Shown: positions 33,471 through 40,842 of the stretch, one piece after another
Layout: each line of letters opens with the position of its first letter
Numbering within the stretch: position 1 is the first letter of the stretch
DNA from: Teichococcus aerophilus
GTDB taxonomy: Bacteria > Pseudomonadota > Alphaproteobacteria > Acetobacterales > Acetobacteraceae
Assembly (NCBI RefSeq): GCF_014490485.1
Contig: NZ_JACTVA010000010.1
Location: forward strand, 62,001 to 126,000
Direction: 5' to 3'
Length of the DNA stretch: 64,000 bases
Notes under the pieces: model-generated
Told to the model about the DNA's origin: nothing
What the model saw: only the letters and a program-made list of their open reading frames with translations
Database searches by the model: none
Translations under genes and position numbers: made by a program

Positions 33471-33944
33471 GTGGATACTTCTCCCGTGATCATCCCAGGC
33501 GACATCGCCTTGGCCGATGACCTCGCGCCGAGGCTGCGTGCCGCCGATGCTGACGAACTCCGAGCCAACGGCCGGGAGCCTCTGCCGGGTCTGCGCCGCG
33601 CGGCTGCGGTGTCGGCCCTGTTGTCCGCAATCGCAGAGCCATGCGGACGACCCATAGCCCTCTTTGGGTTCGCCGACCTCGGCAACGGCGCGGCGTGTCC
33701 TTGGCTGCTCGGGTCTGACGACCTCGTGGACCGGCACCGGGGGTGGTTCATCCGGAACTCGCAGACCATCGTGAGATCTGGGGACCACCGCTGGGGCCGC
33801 TTCTGGAACCGCGTGGATGCGCGGAACATCCTTCACATCCGGTGGCTTCGCTGGGTCGGCTTTAAGGTCGGACCCGCAGCACCGCACGGGCCTTACGGCC
33901 TTCCCTTTCATTCAATCTCTAGGAATAATCTATGTGTGACGTAG
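33471..33944 (+). CDS. Phage Gp13-like (DUF2833) internal virion protein
   Basis: 157 residues from the GTG at 33471 (a GTG at 33486 is the alternative); upstream sequence in the same frame looks non-coding. The pattern LRAADADELRANGREPLPGLRRA, then GRPIALFGFADLGNGAACPWLLG, then WFIRNSQTIV and RNILHIRWLRWVGFKVG with PYGLPFHSI is the GNAT-like Gp13/DUF2833 family of podoviruses, where it is an internal virion or assembly factor. It overlaps the next gene by 13 bp. Confidence 0.7.
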   Translation: MDTSPVIIPGDIALADDLAPRLRAADADELRANGREPLPGLRRAAAVSALLSAIAEPCGRPIALFGFADLGNGAACPWLLGSDDLVDRHRGWFIRNSQTIVRSGDHRWGRFWNRVDARNILHIRWLRWVGFKVGPAAPHGPYGLPFHSISRNNLCVT

Positions 33945-35365
33945 CCACAGGAGCCGTCGTTGTTGGCGGCGCTATAGCCGGCGCAGCGGCTGGCAGCGGC
34001 TCAAAGAAGTCTTCGGCGACTTCTACGTCCTCGCCGTGGGGACCCCAGGCCACCCACCTGGACAACGCGTTCAACGGCGCCTCGGCGCAGTACGACGCCC
34101 AGCTCGGCCGACCGGCCTGGGAAGCGACAAACCCCACCGCCGCCGGCTTCAACGCCACACAGCAGGAAGGCGCCGCCCTGGCAGCCGACTACGGCCGAGG
34201 AGCCGGCGGGGCTCTGTCGACCGGGGTAGCCAACCAAGCAGGCGCTCTGATGGGCGCCGGCACGAACTACCTTCAGAACGCAGGCGCACTCGCCCAGAAC
34301 GGCGCAGGGCAGGCTAACGGCATGGCGTCCGGCGTCCTGTCGCAGGCGGCTACCGGTCAGCCCATGGGGTCTTCCGGCGTGGCCGGGTCTTCGGGTCTGG
34401 CGGGCCAGCAGGGCGCCCTGTCCACCGCCACGGCGCTCGCCGCGCAGGGCCAGACGAACCTCAACCCGTCGATCCAGCAGGCGGCAGCGGGTTACGTCAA
34501 CTCGGACCTTGTGAACGGCCAGGTGGACGCCGCCACCCGCGACGTTGCGAGGACCCTTGGGGAGGAGACCCTGCCCGGCCTCAATGCCCGCGCGATGGCC
34601 GGCGGGAACATCAACTCGGCCCGGGCGGGTGCTGCCGAGGCGGTGGCGCGTCGAGGGGCGGAGGACCGGGCGGCCGACATCTCGTCGGGCATTCGGAACA
34701 ACGCCTATAATACTGGGGTCAACGCCGCCCTGACGGCGAACGCCCAGCAGAACAACTTGGCGCTGACGGCCAACGCCCAGTCGGCCGCCGCGGCTGGCGC
34801 CCTGTCGAACCTTGGCGAGAACCAGCGGCAGTTCGACACGTCCACCCGGGTCGGGGCCGCCCAGTCCCTCGGCGCGCTGGACACCTCGAACCGTTCGCTG
34901 GACAGCCAGACCCGGCTTGCGGCGAACAGCCAGCTTGGCGACGCGACGTCGCTGGGCTTCCAGGGGGCACAGTTGGCGGGCGCGCTGACGGACGCCAACG
35001 CCGGCCGGATCGGAGCACAGGGCGACCTCCAGCAGGCGGAAGCCCAACGGCTGATCGATCAGAACCGGACGCAGTACTACGCCCAGGAACAGAGCAACCA
35101 GGCGGCCCTCCAGAACTACTATGGGATCGTCGGCGCGGGGAACTGGGGGAACAGCACCACCCAGACAACCGCAACGCCAGGACCCGGAGTTCTGGGCGGG
35201 GCACTAGGCGGCGCTGCTGGTGCCTACGGGCTCTACAACTCGTTCGGCGCGAGTGCCGCGGGCGGTGCTGGCGGGTCGACGTCCGGCGGGGCACTGAGCC
35301 TGGGCAAGCTGTTCTCAGGGACGGCGGACGGAGGCAGCAAGGGCGCGCTCTACCGCGGCGCCTGA
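33932..35365 (+). CDS. Podovirus-type internal virion protein B-like (Ala/Gly/Gln-rich)
   Basis: 477 residues from the ATG at 33932 with AGGAAT upstream. It opens with MCDVATGAVVVGGAIAGAAAG, a short hydrophobic Gly-rich segment typical of gp14-like ejection proteins. A long Ala/Asn/Gln-rich, largely helical body follows (AALTANAQQNNLALTANAQSAAAAGALSNLGENQRQFD), ending in a Gly-rich tail. Size and position after the Gp13-like gene match the gp13-gp14 order of podoviruses. Low complexity limits certainty. It is followed by a strong terminator. Confidence 0.6.
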   Translation: MCDVATGAVVVGGAIAGAAAGSGSKKSSATSTSSPWGPQATHLDNAFNGASAQYDAQLGRPAWEATNPTAAGFNATQQEGAALAADYGRGAGGALSTGVANQAGALMGAGTNYLQNAGALAQNGAGQANGMASGVLSQAATGQPMGSSGVAGSSGLAGQQGALSTATALAAQGQTNLNPSIQQAAAGYVNSDLVNGQVDAATRDVARTLGEETLPGLNARAMAGGNINSARAGAAEAVARRGAEDRAADISSGIRNNAYNTGVNAALTANAQQNNLALTANAQSAAAAGALSNLGENQRQFDTSTRVGAAQSLGALDTSNRSLDSQTRLAANSQLGDATSLGFQGAQLAGALTDANAGRIGAQGDLQQAEAQRLIDQNRTQYYAQEQSNQAALQNYYGIVGAGNWGNSTTQTTATPGPGVLGGALGGAAGAYGLYNSFGASAAGGAGGSTSGGALSLGKLFSGTADGGSKGALYRGA

Positions 35366-35383
35366 CGGCTTGAGGTGAGACTT

Positions 35384-35428
35384 GGCGCAGGTCCTCCGGC
35401 TTCGGCTGGAAGGTCTGCGCCTTTTTTT
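35384..35428 (+). terminator. Rho-independent terminator after the virion-protein genes
   Basis: GGCGCAG (35384-35390) pairs with CTGCGCC (35415-35421), with a further internal TCC/GGA pairing, followed by seven T. It isolates the reverse transcriptase region from the upstream operon. Confidence 0.85.
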
Positions 35429-35429
35429 A

Positions 35430-35876
35430 CATCCCTTCATTCTTTTTCTGGACAAGCTGAGCTCAAGCCGCTATCGAAAGGATGCCCTATCGGTTCAGTT
35501 CTGAACGCGGCAGGGGTTTGTTGTTGCAGATGTCAATCGACAATCTGATGGCTACTGGCGCGAACTTTCTGAGTTTCGTGACCAGATGGTTAAGCAGGGT
35601 GAACGACATCATAGTAATCAAGTCCTCCGGACTGAGATTATAGCAATACCAGTATGGTAAAGGGCCGCTCGGAGTACTTGTACTACGCGCGAGTGATAAC
35701 CAAGCAGGCGGCGTTCCGACGCAGCCTGACGGTTGAGGTGACGGAAAGACCAAAAGGCGACGATTGGTCCGATCTGTTGTCTGGCAGCAGAGATGCTGTC
35801 AGGGTGCCGAGGGGCTTTCCTCGTTAGAGGCGGATCCGCCCATAGATCCGGCCCCCGGCCTTGCCACTCAACAGAC
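35430..35876 (+). ncRNA. Candidate structured non-coding RNA of the reverse-transcriptase system
   Basis: 447 bp of AT-richer DNA between a terminator and the RT gene, with no plus-strand frame longer than about 60 codons. It is dense in hairpins: GTTCAG-TT-CTGAAC (35493-35506), AGTCC-TCC-GGACT (35621-35633), AGTAC-TT-GTACT (35673-35684) nested in CTCG/CGAG, CTGGCAGCA-GAGA-TGCTGTCAG (35781-35802), GAGG/CCTC (35809-35822) and the palindrome GGCGGATCCGCC (35829-35840). Some defence RTs (DRT2, DRT9) need an upstream ncRNA as template or partner. The RNA itself, its ends and its promoter are inferred. Confidence 0.5.
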
Positions 35877-37205
35877 ATGGTTCGAATGCTGTATCCCAAG
35901 AAGCCGCGCATTAAGAAGAAGCGTTCGGGCTGGTTCACCCCTCGACGATATCCGCACTTCGATATGCCGATCATGCGCCTGGAGACTGCCAAGGAGTTGG
36001 TAGAAGACCCAGAGAAAGTGGCGCGTCATGGGTTCCTTCCTCTCATAGCATTCGAGAAACGCCAAAGGCGGTTTGTTTCAAGTAAGGGTGGGAGACCGAC
36101 TGGCAAAGTTAAGGTTCGCAAGCTTGCTTATTGCTCCAATAAGGACGCTACGATCTTATCGTATTATGCCGCTATGCTTTCGGATCTCTATGAAGAAGCG
36201 CTTCAAAGTGCCGGCCTCGACGAGGTCGTCACCGCGTATCGCAAAGGTTCATCAAACATCTCGCTAGCCCTTGGGGCTTTCAACGAGATAAGAAGCCGCG
36301 GGCGCTGCACGGCCCTTGCGCTCGACATATCTGGATTCTTCGACAACATTGGCCACGACGTCTTGAAGCGTCATTGGGCTACGATTCTAGGCGTCACGAA
36401 ACTGCCTGCTGACCACTTTCAAGTCTTCAAAGCAATAACCCGCTTCAGCACGGTCGATCGTGCCTCGTGCCTTGAGCGGCTAGGCATGCATCCATTCACC
36501 CCTCAACGCAACTTGCGGGTCCCGCTGTGCTCTGCACGACAATATCGAGAACTGATCCGAGGCAGCCCGTCCGGCGCACCAAACCTTGTAACCCCGCATT
36601 CTGGTGAAAAGGGGATTCCTCAAGGTACCCCTATCTCAGCCGTAGCCGCCAATATCAGTATGCTGGCGTTCGACAAGGCGGTCTCTGCGGAGGCAGTACG
36701 GCTTGGCGCCGTTTACCGGCGTTACTCCGACGATATCCTGGTGGTCTGCTCACCCAAGGACGCAGGCCACTTTGAAGATTTTATCCTCGGATCTCTAGAT
36801 TCGCTCGCCAATCCTTTGAAGATCAAGGCCGCGAAATCGCAGCGAGTTGAGTTTAGGGGGCCAGGCGTCGCGGCAATGCCGCACGCGCTTGATTATTTGG
36901 GGTTCACCTTCGACGGCCGAAAGATACTGCTCCGCGGCACAACGCTTGCCCGATTCTGGCGGAGAATGGCTACTTCGGTGCATTGGGCAAAGCGTATGCA
37001 GACACTGGCGGAAAAGGGCAAAGTTACCGGGAGGCCCGTACTGCACCGTCGCGAATTGCACACGCGATTGACCCACCTTGGAGCCGACAGCTTTCATAGG
37101 GGTTACGCCAGGAGGGCGGCCACGATGATGGGCGCGCCGTCTATAGGTCGCCAACTGCGCCGCCACATGCATGTCCTTCAGAATCTTATCGACAAGCCGA
37201 GATGA
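35877..37205 (+). CDS. Reverse transcriptase of the defence-associated (DRT/UG) type, Drt2-like
   Basis: 442 residues from the ATG at 35877 (a second ATG at 35886). The N-terminal block has RRYPHFDMPI and KLAYCSNKDATILSYYAAMLSDLYEEAL with VVTAYRKG, a layout I associate with single-protein antiviral RTs. RT motifs: motif A ALDISGFFDNIGH (Asp150), GIPQGTPISAVAANI, the catalytic YSDD at 283-286 and LDYLGFTF. There is no maturase, X or endonuclease domain and no integrase fusion, so it is not a standard group II intron RT. Codon use is AT-richer than its neighbours. Predicted role is anti-phage defence; the exact class (Drt2 or another UG lineage) is uncertain. Confidence 0.75.
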   Translation: MVRMLYPKKPRIKKKRSGWFTPRRYPHFDMPIMRLETAKELVEDPEKVARHGFLPLIAFEKRQRRFVSSKGGRPTGKVKVRKLAYCSNKDATILSYYAAMLSDLYEEALQSAGLDEVVTAYRKGSSNISLALGAFNEIRSRGRCTALALDISGFFDNIGHDVLKRHWATILGVTKLPADHFQVFKAITRFSTVDRASCLERLGMHPFTPQRNLRVPLCSARQYRELIRGSPSGAPNLVTPHSGEKGIPQGTPISAVAANISMLAFDKAVSAEAVRLGAVYRRYSDDILVVCSPKDAGHFEDFILGSLDSLANPLKIKAAKSQRVEFRGPGVAAMPHALDYLGFTFDGRKILLRGTTLARFWRRMATSVHWAKRMQTLAEKGKVTGRPVLHRRELHTRLTHLGADSFHRGYARRAATMMGAPSIGRQLRRHMHVLQNLIDKPR

Positions 37206-37240
37206 AGTTTAGCGCGGCCCGTAGTCCCGCGGGGTTCTGG

Positions 37241-37495
37241 TCAGCGGCGATGGGACTTCCGGTTTCCAGACTTGCGAGACGATACCCTCAATGTCGCCCA
37301 TGCCAGCAGCCCGACGAGACATGCCCAACCTGCGGCAAACAGGGTCCCGAGCGCTAGCCACTGCCACCCAGCGCCGGGGTAGTGACCGCGCAGCCATCCG
37401 AGGAAGGCGATCAAGCCGCCTGTGAATAAGGTGCCTGCCACGAAGACGCACAGCATGAGCGCGCCCGGCGATATCTCGCCACGGTCATCGCTCAT
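37241..37495 (-). CDS. Small membrane protein downstream of the integrase
   Basis: 84 residues from the ATG at 37495, overlapping the integrase stop (ATGA) and so translationally coupled to it. Two transmembrane helices are visible: PGALMLCVFVAGTLFTGGLIAFLGWL and WQWLALGTLFAAGWACLVGLLAWATL. The C-terminus is basic (RVSSRKSGNRKSHRR). No family is recognised; it reads like a phage-type small membrane protein. Confidence 0.6.
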   Translation of the reverse strand: MSDDRGEISPGALMLCVFVAGTLFTGGLIAFLGWLRGHYPGAGWQWLALGTLFAAGWACLVGLLAWATLRVSSRKSGNRKSHRR

Positions 37496-39048
37496 TCTCC
37501 CGCCTCGCTCGTCAATGGTCCGGTGTACCCGTCTACTGGGATAGGCGAAGGGATCTTGTAGACTTCCTTGATGAGCTGATCCGGCCGGCCACGCCAGCCC
37601 CGTCCATAGTTGGCGCCTGCATTTACCGGGTTGTTGTGACCCAGCATCGCATCTGCGGCTTCTTCGCGGACCCCGCTGAACCTCAACAGGTCCTTCATGC
37701 GGTGGCGCCATGAGTGTGCTGCGACCTTATTTTTATCTTTGATTCCAACCTTGCCGCGCAGCCAACGGCCCAGCTTCTTAGTTGCCATCGCACTGCGGTT
37801 ACCATTACGCCCCGGCTTCAAGTCAGGGAATAGTGGCCCGGTGTGCGGACGGGACTGCGCGTAGGCAAGGAACCCCTCGGCAAGGAGGGCGGGATGCAAA
37901 GGCACCATTCGGACGGGCTGGCCGTCCTTTAGAGTCCGCCCCTCGGCGCGGTCGTGAATGTCGAGAATCCAGACCCCGCTTTGCTGCCTAATATCCGCCG
38001 CCGCTGCTCCGCTAGCTTCCTCAAGGCGACACCCTGTGAAGGCTAGAAGCCAAGGAAGCCAACGCAGGAAGCCCGCTTCACTGCGTGCGGCAGTCAGAAT
38101 GATCTCAGCGTCCGCGTCACTGAATGGCTGCCGCTCGGTGGTGTGGCGCTTGGACCCTTGGGGGCTCATTCCTTCAAAGGGGTTGCTGGCGCCGTCTGGC
38201 AAGTGGCCGTTCCGTAAAGCCCAGCCCCAGAGTGAGCGAAGCATTGCGATATCTGCCCCGATGGTCGCCGGTTTGACCCCGCCCGCCGCACGGTCCTCCT
38301 TCAGCGCGCGAACGCCCGCCTTATCCAGGCGGCCCGCGTCATTGTAGCCAACAACCCGCTTCAGGTGTGCAAGCGCCGAGCGCCGCTTATCGAATGTCTT
38401 GGGCTTCTCTGCACGCTCGGCTTGGTGCACCTCAAGTAGTCGGTCCATCGTGAGGGACGGTTGTGCGGCTTTGAGCGACGGCGGATAGAGGGCATCCGCC
38501 GGGTCCGGCCCGAAGTCTCCCCGCGCGCGGCCAAGCCGACGCATCGCCAAGCGGTAGCGATAAGACCATAGGTGCCCGGCCATTCGGGTCGTTGTGTCGT
38601 CATCGGGAAGCAGTCCGAAGCCTAGAAGCACCTGTCGTGCCTCGGCCATGCGCCGCTCATTCGGGATGAACTCTGGTGCTTCGCCATCATCGGCATCGCC
38701 CGGCGTCAGTTCGTCCAGCACCGTATCGCGGTGGAGATCGGCCGCGGCGTAGGCGCCAGGCTGTGCATCAATATCCGGGCCCGCAGACCTATAGAGATCG
38801 CCGACCAGTGCTGCGAGGCGGTCGTCAGGCACCGACACGACTTCTCCCCGCACGACTAACCGGGCGGCATCAAGTCGGGCTTGGAGACTCGATAAGGCTG
38901 CGGGATAGCGGCGCGCGGCTTCCCGCGGGTCCTTCGTATTGAGCGAAAGGAACAGCTCGGAACGACCGATGGTCGCTCGCAACGCAGGCGGCACGACCAC
39001 TCGAACGCGGTAGACTTTAGACTTGGGATGCTTCTGCGGTCTGGGCAT
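37492..39048 (-). CDS. Tyrosine recombinase / integrase of the element
   Basis: 518 residues from the ATG at 39048 (a GTG at 39060 would add four). The N-terminal KVYRVRVVVPPALRATIGRSELFLSL is the DUF6538-type segment of alphaproteobacterial integrases. The core-binding domain follows at about 205-300. The catalytic domain has FTGCRLEEASG (Arg), AAHSWRHRMKD (HxxR), MLGHNNP (His) and ANYGRG (Tyr nucleophile). It lies next to tRNA-Glu, the integration target, and is read away from it. Repeated GGATCACC motifs upstream may be arm sites. Confidence 0.9.
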   Translation of the reverse strand: MPRPQKHPKSKVYRVRVVVPPALRATIGRSELFLSLNTKDPREAARRYPAALSSLQARLDAARLVVRGEVVSVPDDRLAALVGDLYRSAGPDIDAQPGAYAAADLHRDTVLDELTPGDADDGEAPEFIPNERRMAEARQVLLGFGLLPDDDTTTRMAGHLWSYRYRLAMRRLGRARGDFGPDPADALYPPSLKAAQPSLTMDRLLEVHQAERAEKPKTFDKRRSALAHLKRVVGYNDAGRLDKAGVRALKEDRAAGGVKPATIGADIAMLRSLWGWALRNGHLPDGASNPFEGMSPQGSKRHTTERQPFSDADAEIILTAARSEAGFLRWLPWLLAFTGCRLEEASGAAAADIRQQSGVWILDIHDRAEGRTLKDGQPVRMVPLHPALLAEGFLAYAQSRPHTGPLFPDLKPGRNGNRSAMATKKLGRWLRGKVGIKDKNKVAAHSWRHRMKDLLRFSGVREEAADAMLGHNNPVNAGANYGRGWRGRPDQLIKEVYKIPSPIPVDGYTGPLTSEAGE

Positions 39049-39060
39049 GTTGAGAGGCAC

Positions 39061-39085
39061 AATGGATCACCCCGGATGGATCACC
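39061..39085 (+). promoter_or_regulatory. Candidate integrase arm-type sites, right (two copies)
   Basis: AATGGATCACCC at 39061-39072 and ATGGATCACC at 39076-39085 are tandem copies of the motif seen at 25208-25219. The inner edge is 62 bp inside the right core. They also lie just upstream of the integrase start, so they could be autoregulatory. Confidence 0.45.
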
Positions 39086-39146
39086 GGGAGCCTGTAACCT
39101 CTTGATTATGCGATAAACCCTGCGACTTCAACGGCCTAAAAGGCCA

Positions 39147-39164
39147 ATGGCGTCCCCTAGGGGA
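39147..39164. repeat. Right attachment site within the tRNA-Glu 3' end
   Basis: ATGGCGTCCCCTAGGGGA is identical to 25128-25145. It covers the CCA end, acceptor strand and start of the T-arm of the tRNA gene, so integration keeps the tRNA intact. Confidence 0.85.
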
Positions 39165-39223
39165 TTCGAACCCCTGTTACCGCCGTGAGAGGGCGGTGTC
39201 CTAGGCCTCTAGACGAAGGGGAC
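39148..39223 (-). tRNA. tRNA-Glu (anticodon CTC)
   Basis: 76 nt with encoded CCA. The acceptor stem GTCCCCT pairs with AGGGGAC, and the anticodon arm is CCGCC-CTCTCAC-GGCGG, which places CTC at positions 34-36. The T-arm is CAGGGG-TTCGAAT-CCCCT. It serves as the integration site of the 14-kb element. Confidence 0.93.
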
Positions 39224-39320
39224 TTCGTTGGGCGTGGCGGGCTTCTAACCGGGGCGAAGCCGTCGATCAAGGCGTCATCTGCGAGAAAAGGCGGAAATTT
39301 TCATCCCCGCCCGTCCCTGC

Positions 39321-39611
39321 TTATTCGCCCAGGCGGATCTCGCCGGTCTGGCGCAGGTTGCGTGGGTCAACCAGCAGCACGCGGCCGCCATCCGGGCGCT
39401 CCACCCAGATGGCCAACTGGCCCTCCAACGCAGCAATGCCGCCGACGCGGCTGCCCACCGGCTGCCGCAGCGCCAGATTTGTGGTAGTGAGCGCCGTATC
39501 GACACCCTGGGCAGCCCGGTTCATCCGCTGGATCACCAGCACCACCAGCGCCACCGTGGCCACCACGATGAGCACGCCCATGACGGACACGAGAATCTTG
39601 AGCGCGCGCAT
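39321..39611 (-). CDS. Small single-pass membrane protein divergent from rluD
   Basis: 96 residues from the ATG at 39611. One N-terminal transmembrane helix (ILVSVMGVLIVVATVALVVLVI) is followed by a short soluble part (GGIAALEGQLAIWVERPDGGRVLLVDPRNLRQTGEIRLGE). Small proteins of this form are regularly found beside rluD in alphaproteobacteria (I believe DUF6476, not verified). Its start overlaps the assumed rluD start, suggesting a shared divergent promoter or a shorter rluD. Confidence 0.7.
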   Translation of the reverse strand: MRALKILVSVMGVLIVVATVALVVLVIQRMNRAAQGVDTALTTTNLALRQPVGSRVGGIAALEGQLAIWVERPDGGRVLLVDPRNLRQTGEIRLGE

Positions 39612-40611
39612 CGACACCCCCCCTGCGAATACAATCCCAACCGAGGCCTTCACCCTGGCCGCCAGCCCCGCCGAGGCAGGGCAGCGGGTGGACCGCTTCC
39701 TGGCGGGCGGGATAGGCACGTTGTCCCGCTCCCGCGTCAAGGCACTGATCGAGGAAGGGCATGTCAGCCGCGACGGCCTGCCGATGACCGATCCGTCCGA
39801 GGCGGTGCGGGCCGGCGCCACCTATGTCGTCGCGCCGCCACCCGCGGCACCGGCGACGCCGCAGGCCCAGGACATCCCGCTGACCATCCTGTTCGAGGAT
39901 AAGTACCTCATCGTGTTGGACAAGCCGGCGGGGCTGGTGGTGCACCCGGCCCCCGGAAACCAGGACGGCACGCTGGTCAACGCCCTGCTGGCACATGCGG
40001 GGGACGATCTCTCCGGCATCGGGGGGGAGAAGCGGCCGGGCATCGTGCACCGGCTGGACAAGGACACGTCCGGCGTGATGGTTGTGGCGAAGACGGAGCG
40101 GGCGCATCAGGTGCTCTCCGCCACCTTCGCCAGCCGGGAAAATCTTGAACGTTCCTATTTGGCATTGGCGTGGGGCGTCCCCACATCCCCCAAAGGCGAG
40201 ATCGAGGCCCCGATCGGCCGCCATCCCACCGACCGCAAGCGCATGGCGGTGGTGGCCCGCAACGGCAAGGATGCGCTGACCCGCTACGTGACTGAGCGGG
40301 CCTGGGGTACCGGGTGCGCCCTGCTGCGCTGCCGGCTGGCAACCGGCCGGACGCACCAGATTCGCGTGCACCTCGCCCATATCGGCCACCCCTTGGTGGG
40401 CGATCCTGTGTACCTGAAGCGAGTCCCAAGTGGCTCGCGTGGGTTGCCGATGCCTGCGCGGGACGCATTGCTGGCCTTCCCGCGCCAGGCCCTGCATGCG
40501 GAATCCCTGGGCTTCCCCCACCCCGTGACCGGAGAAAATCTGCGGTTTTCCGCCCCTTTGCCGCAGGATTTCGTGGAACTGCTCACATTGCTGGACGGTA
40601 ACGCGACGTAA
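39580..40611 (+). CDS. rluD: Ribosomal large-subunit pseudouridine synthase, RluA/RluD family
   Basis: 343 residues from the ATG at 39580. This start overlaps the divergent gene; a TTG at 39598 is the alternative and no later ATG fits. An S4 RNA-binding domain at the N-terminus (QRVDRFLAGGIGTLSRSRVKALIEEGHV) is followed by the synthase domain with ILFEDKYLIVLDKPAGLVVHP, the catalytic motif GIVHRLDKDTSGVMVVAKT (Asp nucleophile) and TGRTHQIRVHLAHIGHPLVGDPVY. It makes pseudouridines in 23S rRNA (helix 69 for RluD). Adjacency to rpoH is the common alphaproteobacterial order. Confidence 0.9.
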   Translation: MTDTRILSARIDTPPANTIPTEAFTLAASPAEAGQRVDRFLAGGIGTLSRSRVKALIEEGHVSRDGLPMTDPSEAVRAGATYVVAPPPAAPATPQAQDIPLTILFEDKYLIVLDKPAGLVVHPAPGNQDGTLVNALLAHAGDDLSGIGGEKRPGIVHRLDKDTSGVMVVAKTERAHQVLSATFASRENLERSYLALAWGVPTSPKGEIEAPIGRHPTDRKRMAVVARNGKDALTRYVTERAWGTGCALLRCRLATGRTHQIRVHLAHIGHPLVGDPVYLKRVPSGSRGLPMPARDALLAFPRQALHAESLGFPHPVTGENLRFSAPLPQDFVELLTLLDGNAT

Positions 40612-40842
40612 CCCGAGTTACGCACTCGGGAATTACTTGCGCAACCTCCTTCCGCTTGATAGCGTTCAATCAGTCGCCAACGCCGGGTGCCAAACCAAGG
40701 GTGTAGCCGCCGGACCCGTCCCGTCAGTGACTCGGGGCAGCGCGGTACATCAGGGCTCAGCGGGGTGCGACCCGGACAAGTTCGCCCGTCCGGGGCTCGC
40801 CGTCACAGGGGCGCCCGGAAGGTGCAGGAGGCAGATGCAACC

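Larger units (their letters stand above)
25128..39164. mobile_element. Integrated 14.0-kb phage-derived element at tRNA-Glu carrying a reverse transcriptase
   Basis: Its limits are an identical 18-bp direct repeat at 25128-25145 and 39147-39164. The right copy is the 3' end of tRNA-Glu(CTC), and a tyrosine integrase is the first gene inside that end. Contents in order: XRE regulator, serine recombinase, small proteins, PolA-like polymerase with winged helix, decayed polymerase tail, HNH-like protein, three podovirus-like internal virion proteins, a hairpin-rich non-coding stretch, DRT-like reverse transcriptase, small membrane protein and integrase. No capsid, portal, terminase, tail-tube or lysis genes were recognised. 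It is either a decayed podovirus prophage with cargo or a satellite-like element. Confidence 0.85.

Noticed and set aside
35487-35753. Open minus-strand frame of 88 codons opposite the presumed ncRNA
   Set aside because: It has no ribosome-binding site and no recognisable family, and overlaps the hairpin-rich region; treated as chance.
35877-37205. Group II intron reverse transcriptase
   Set aside because: No maturase (X) or HNH domain, no intron domain V/VI structure seen downstream, and the N-terminus fits stand-alone defence RTs better.
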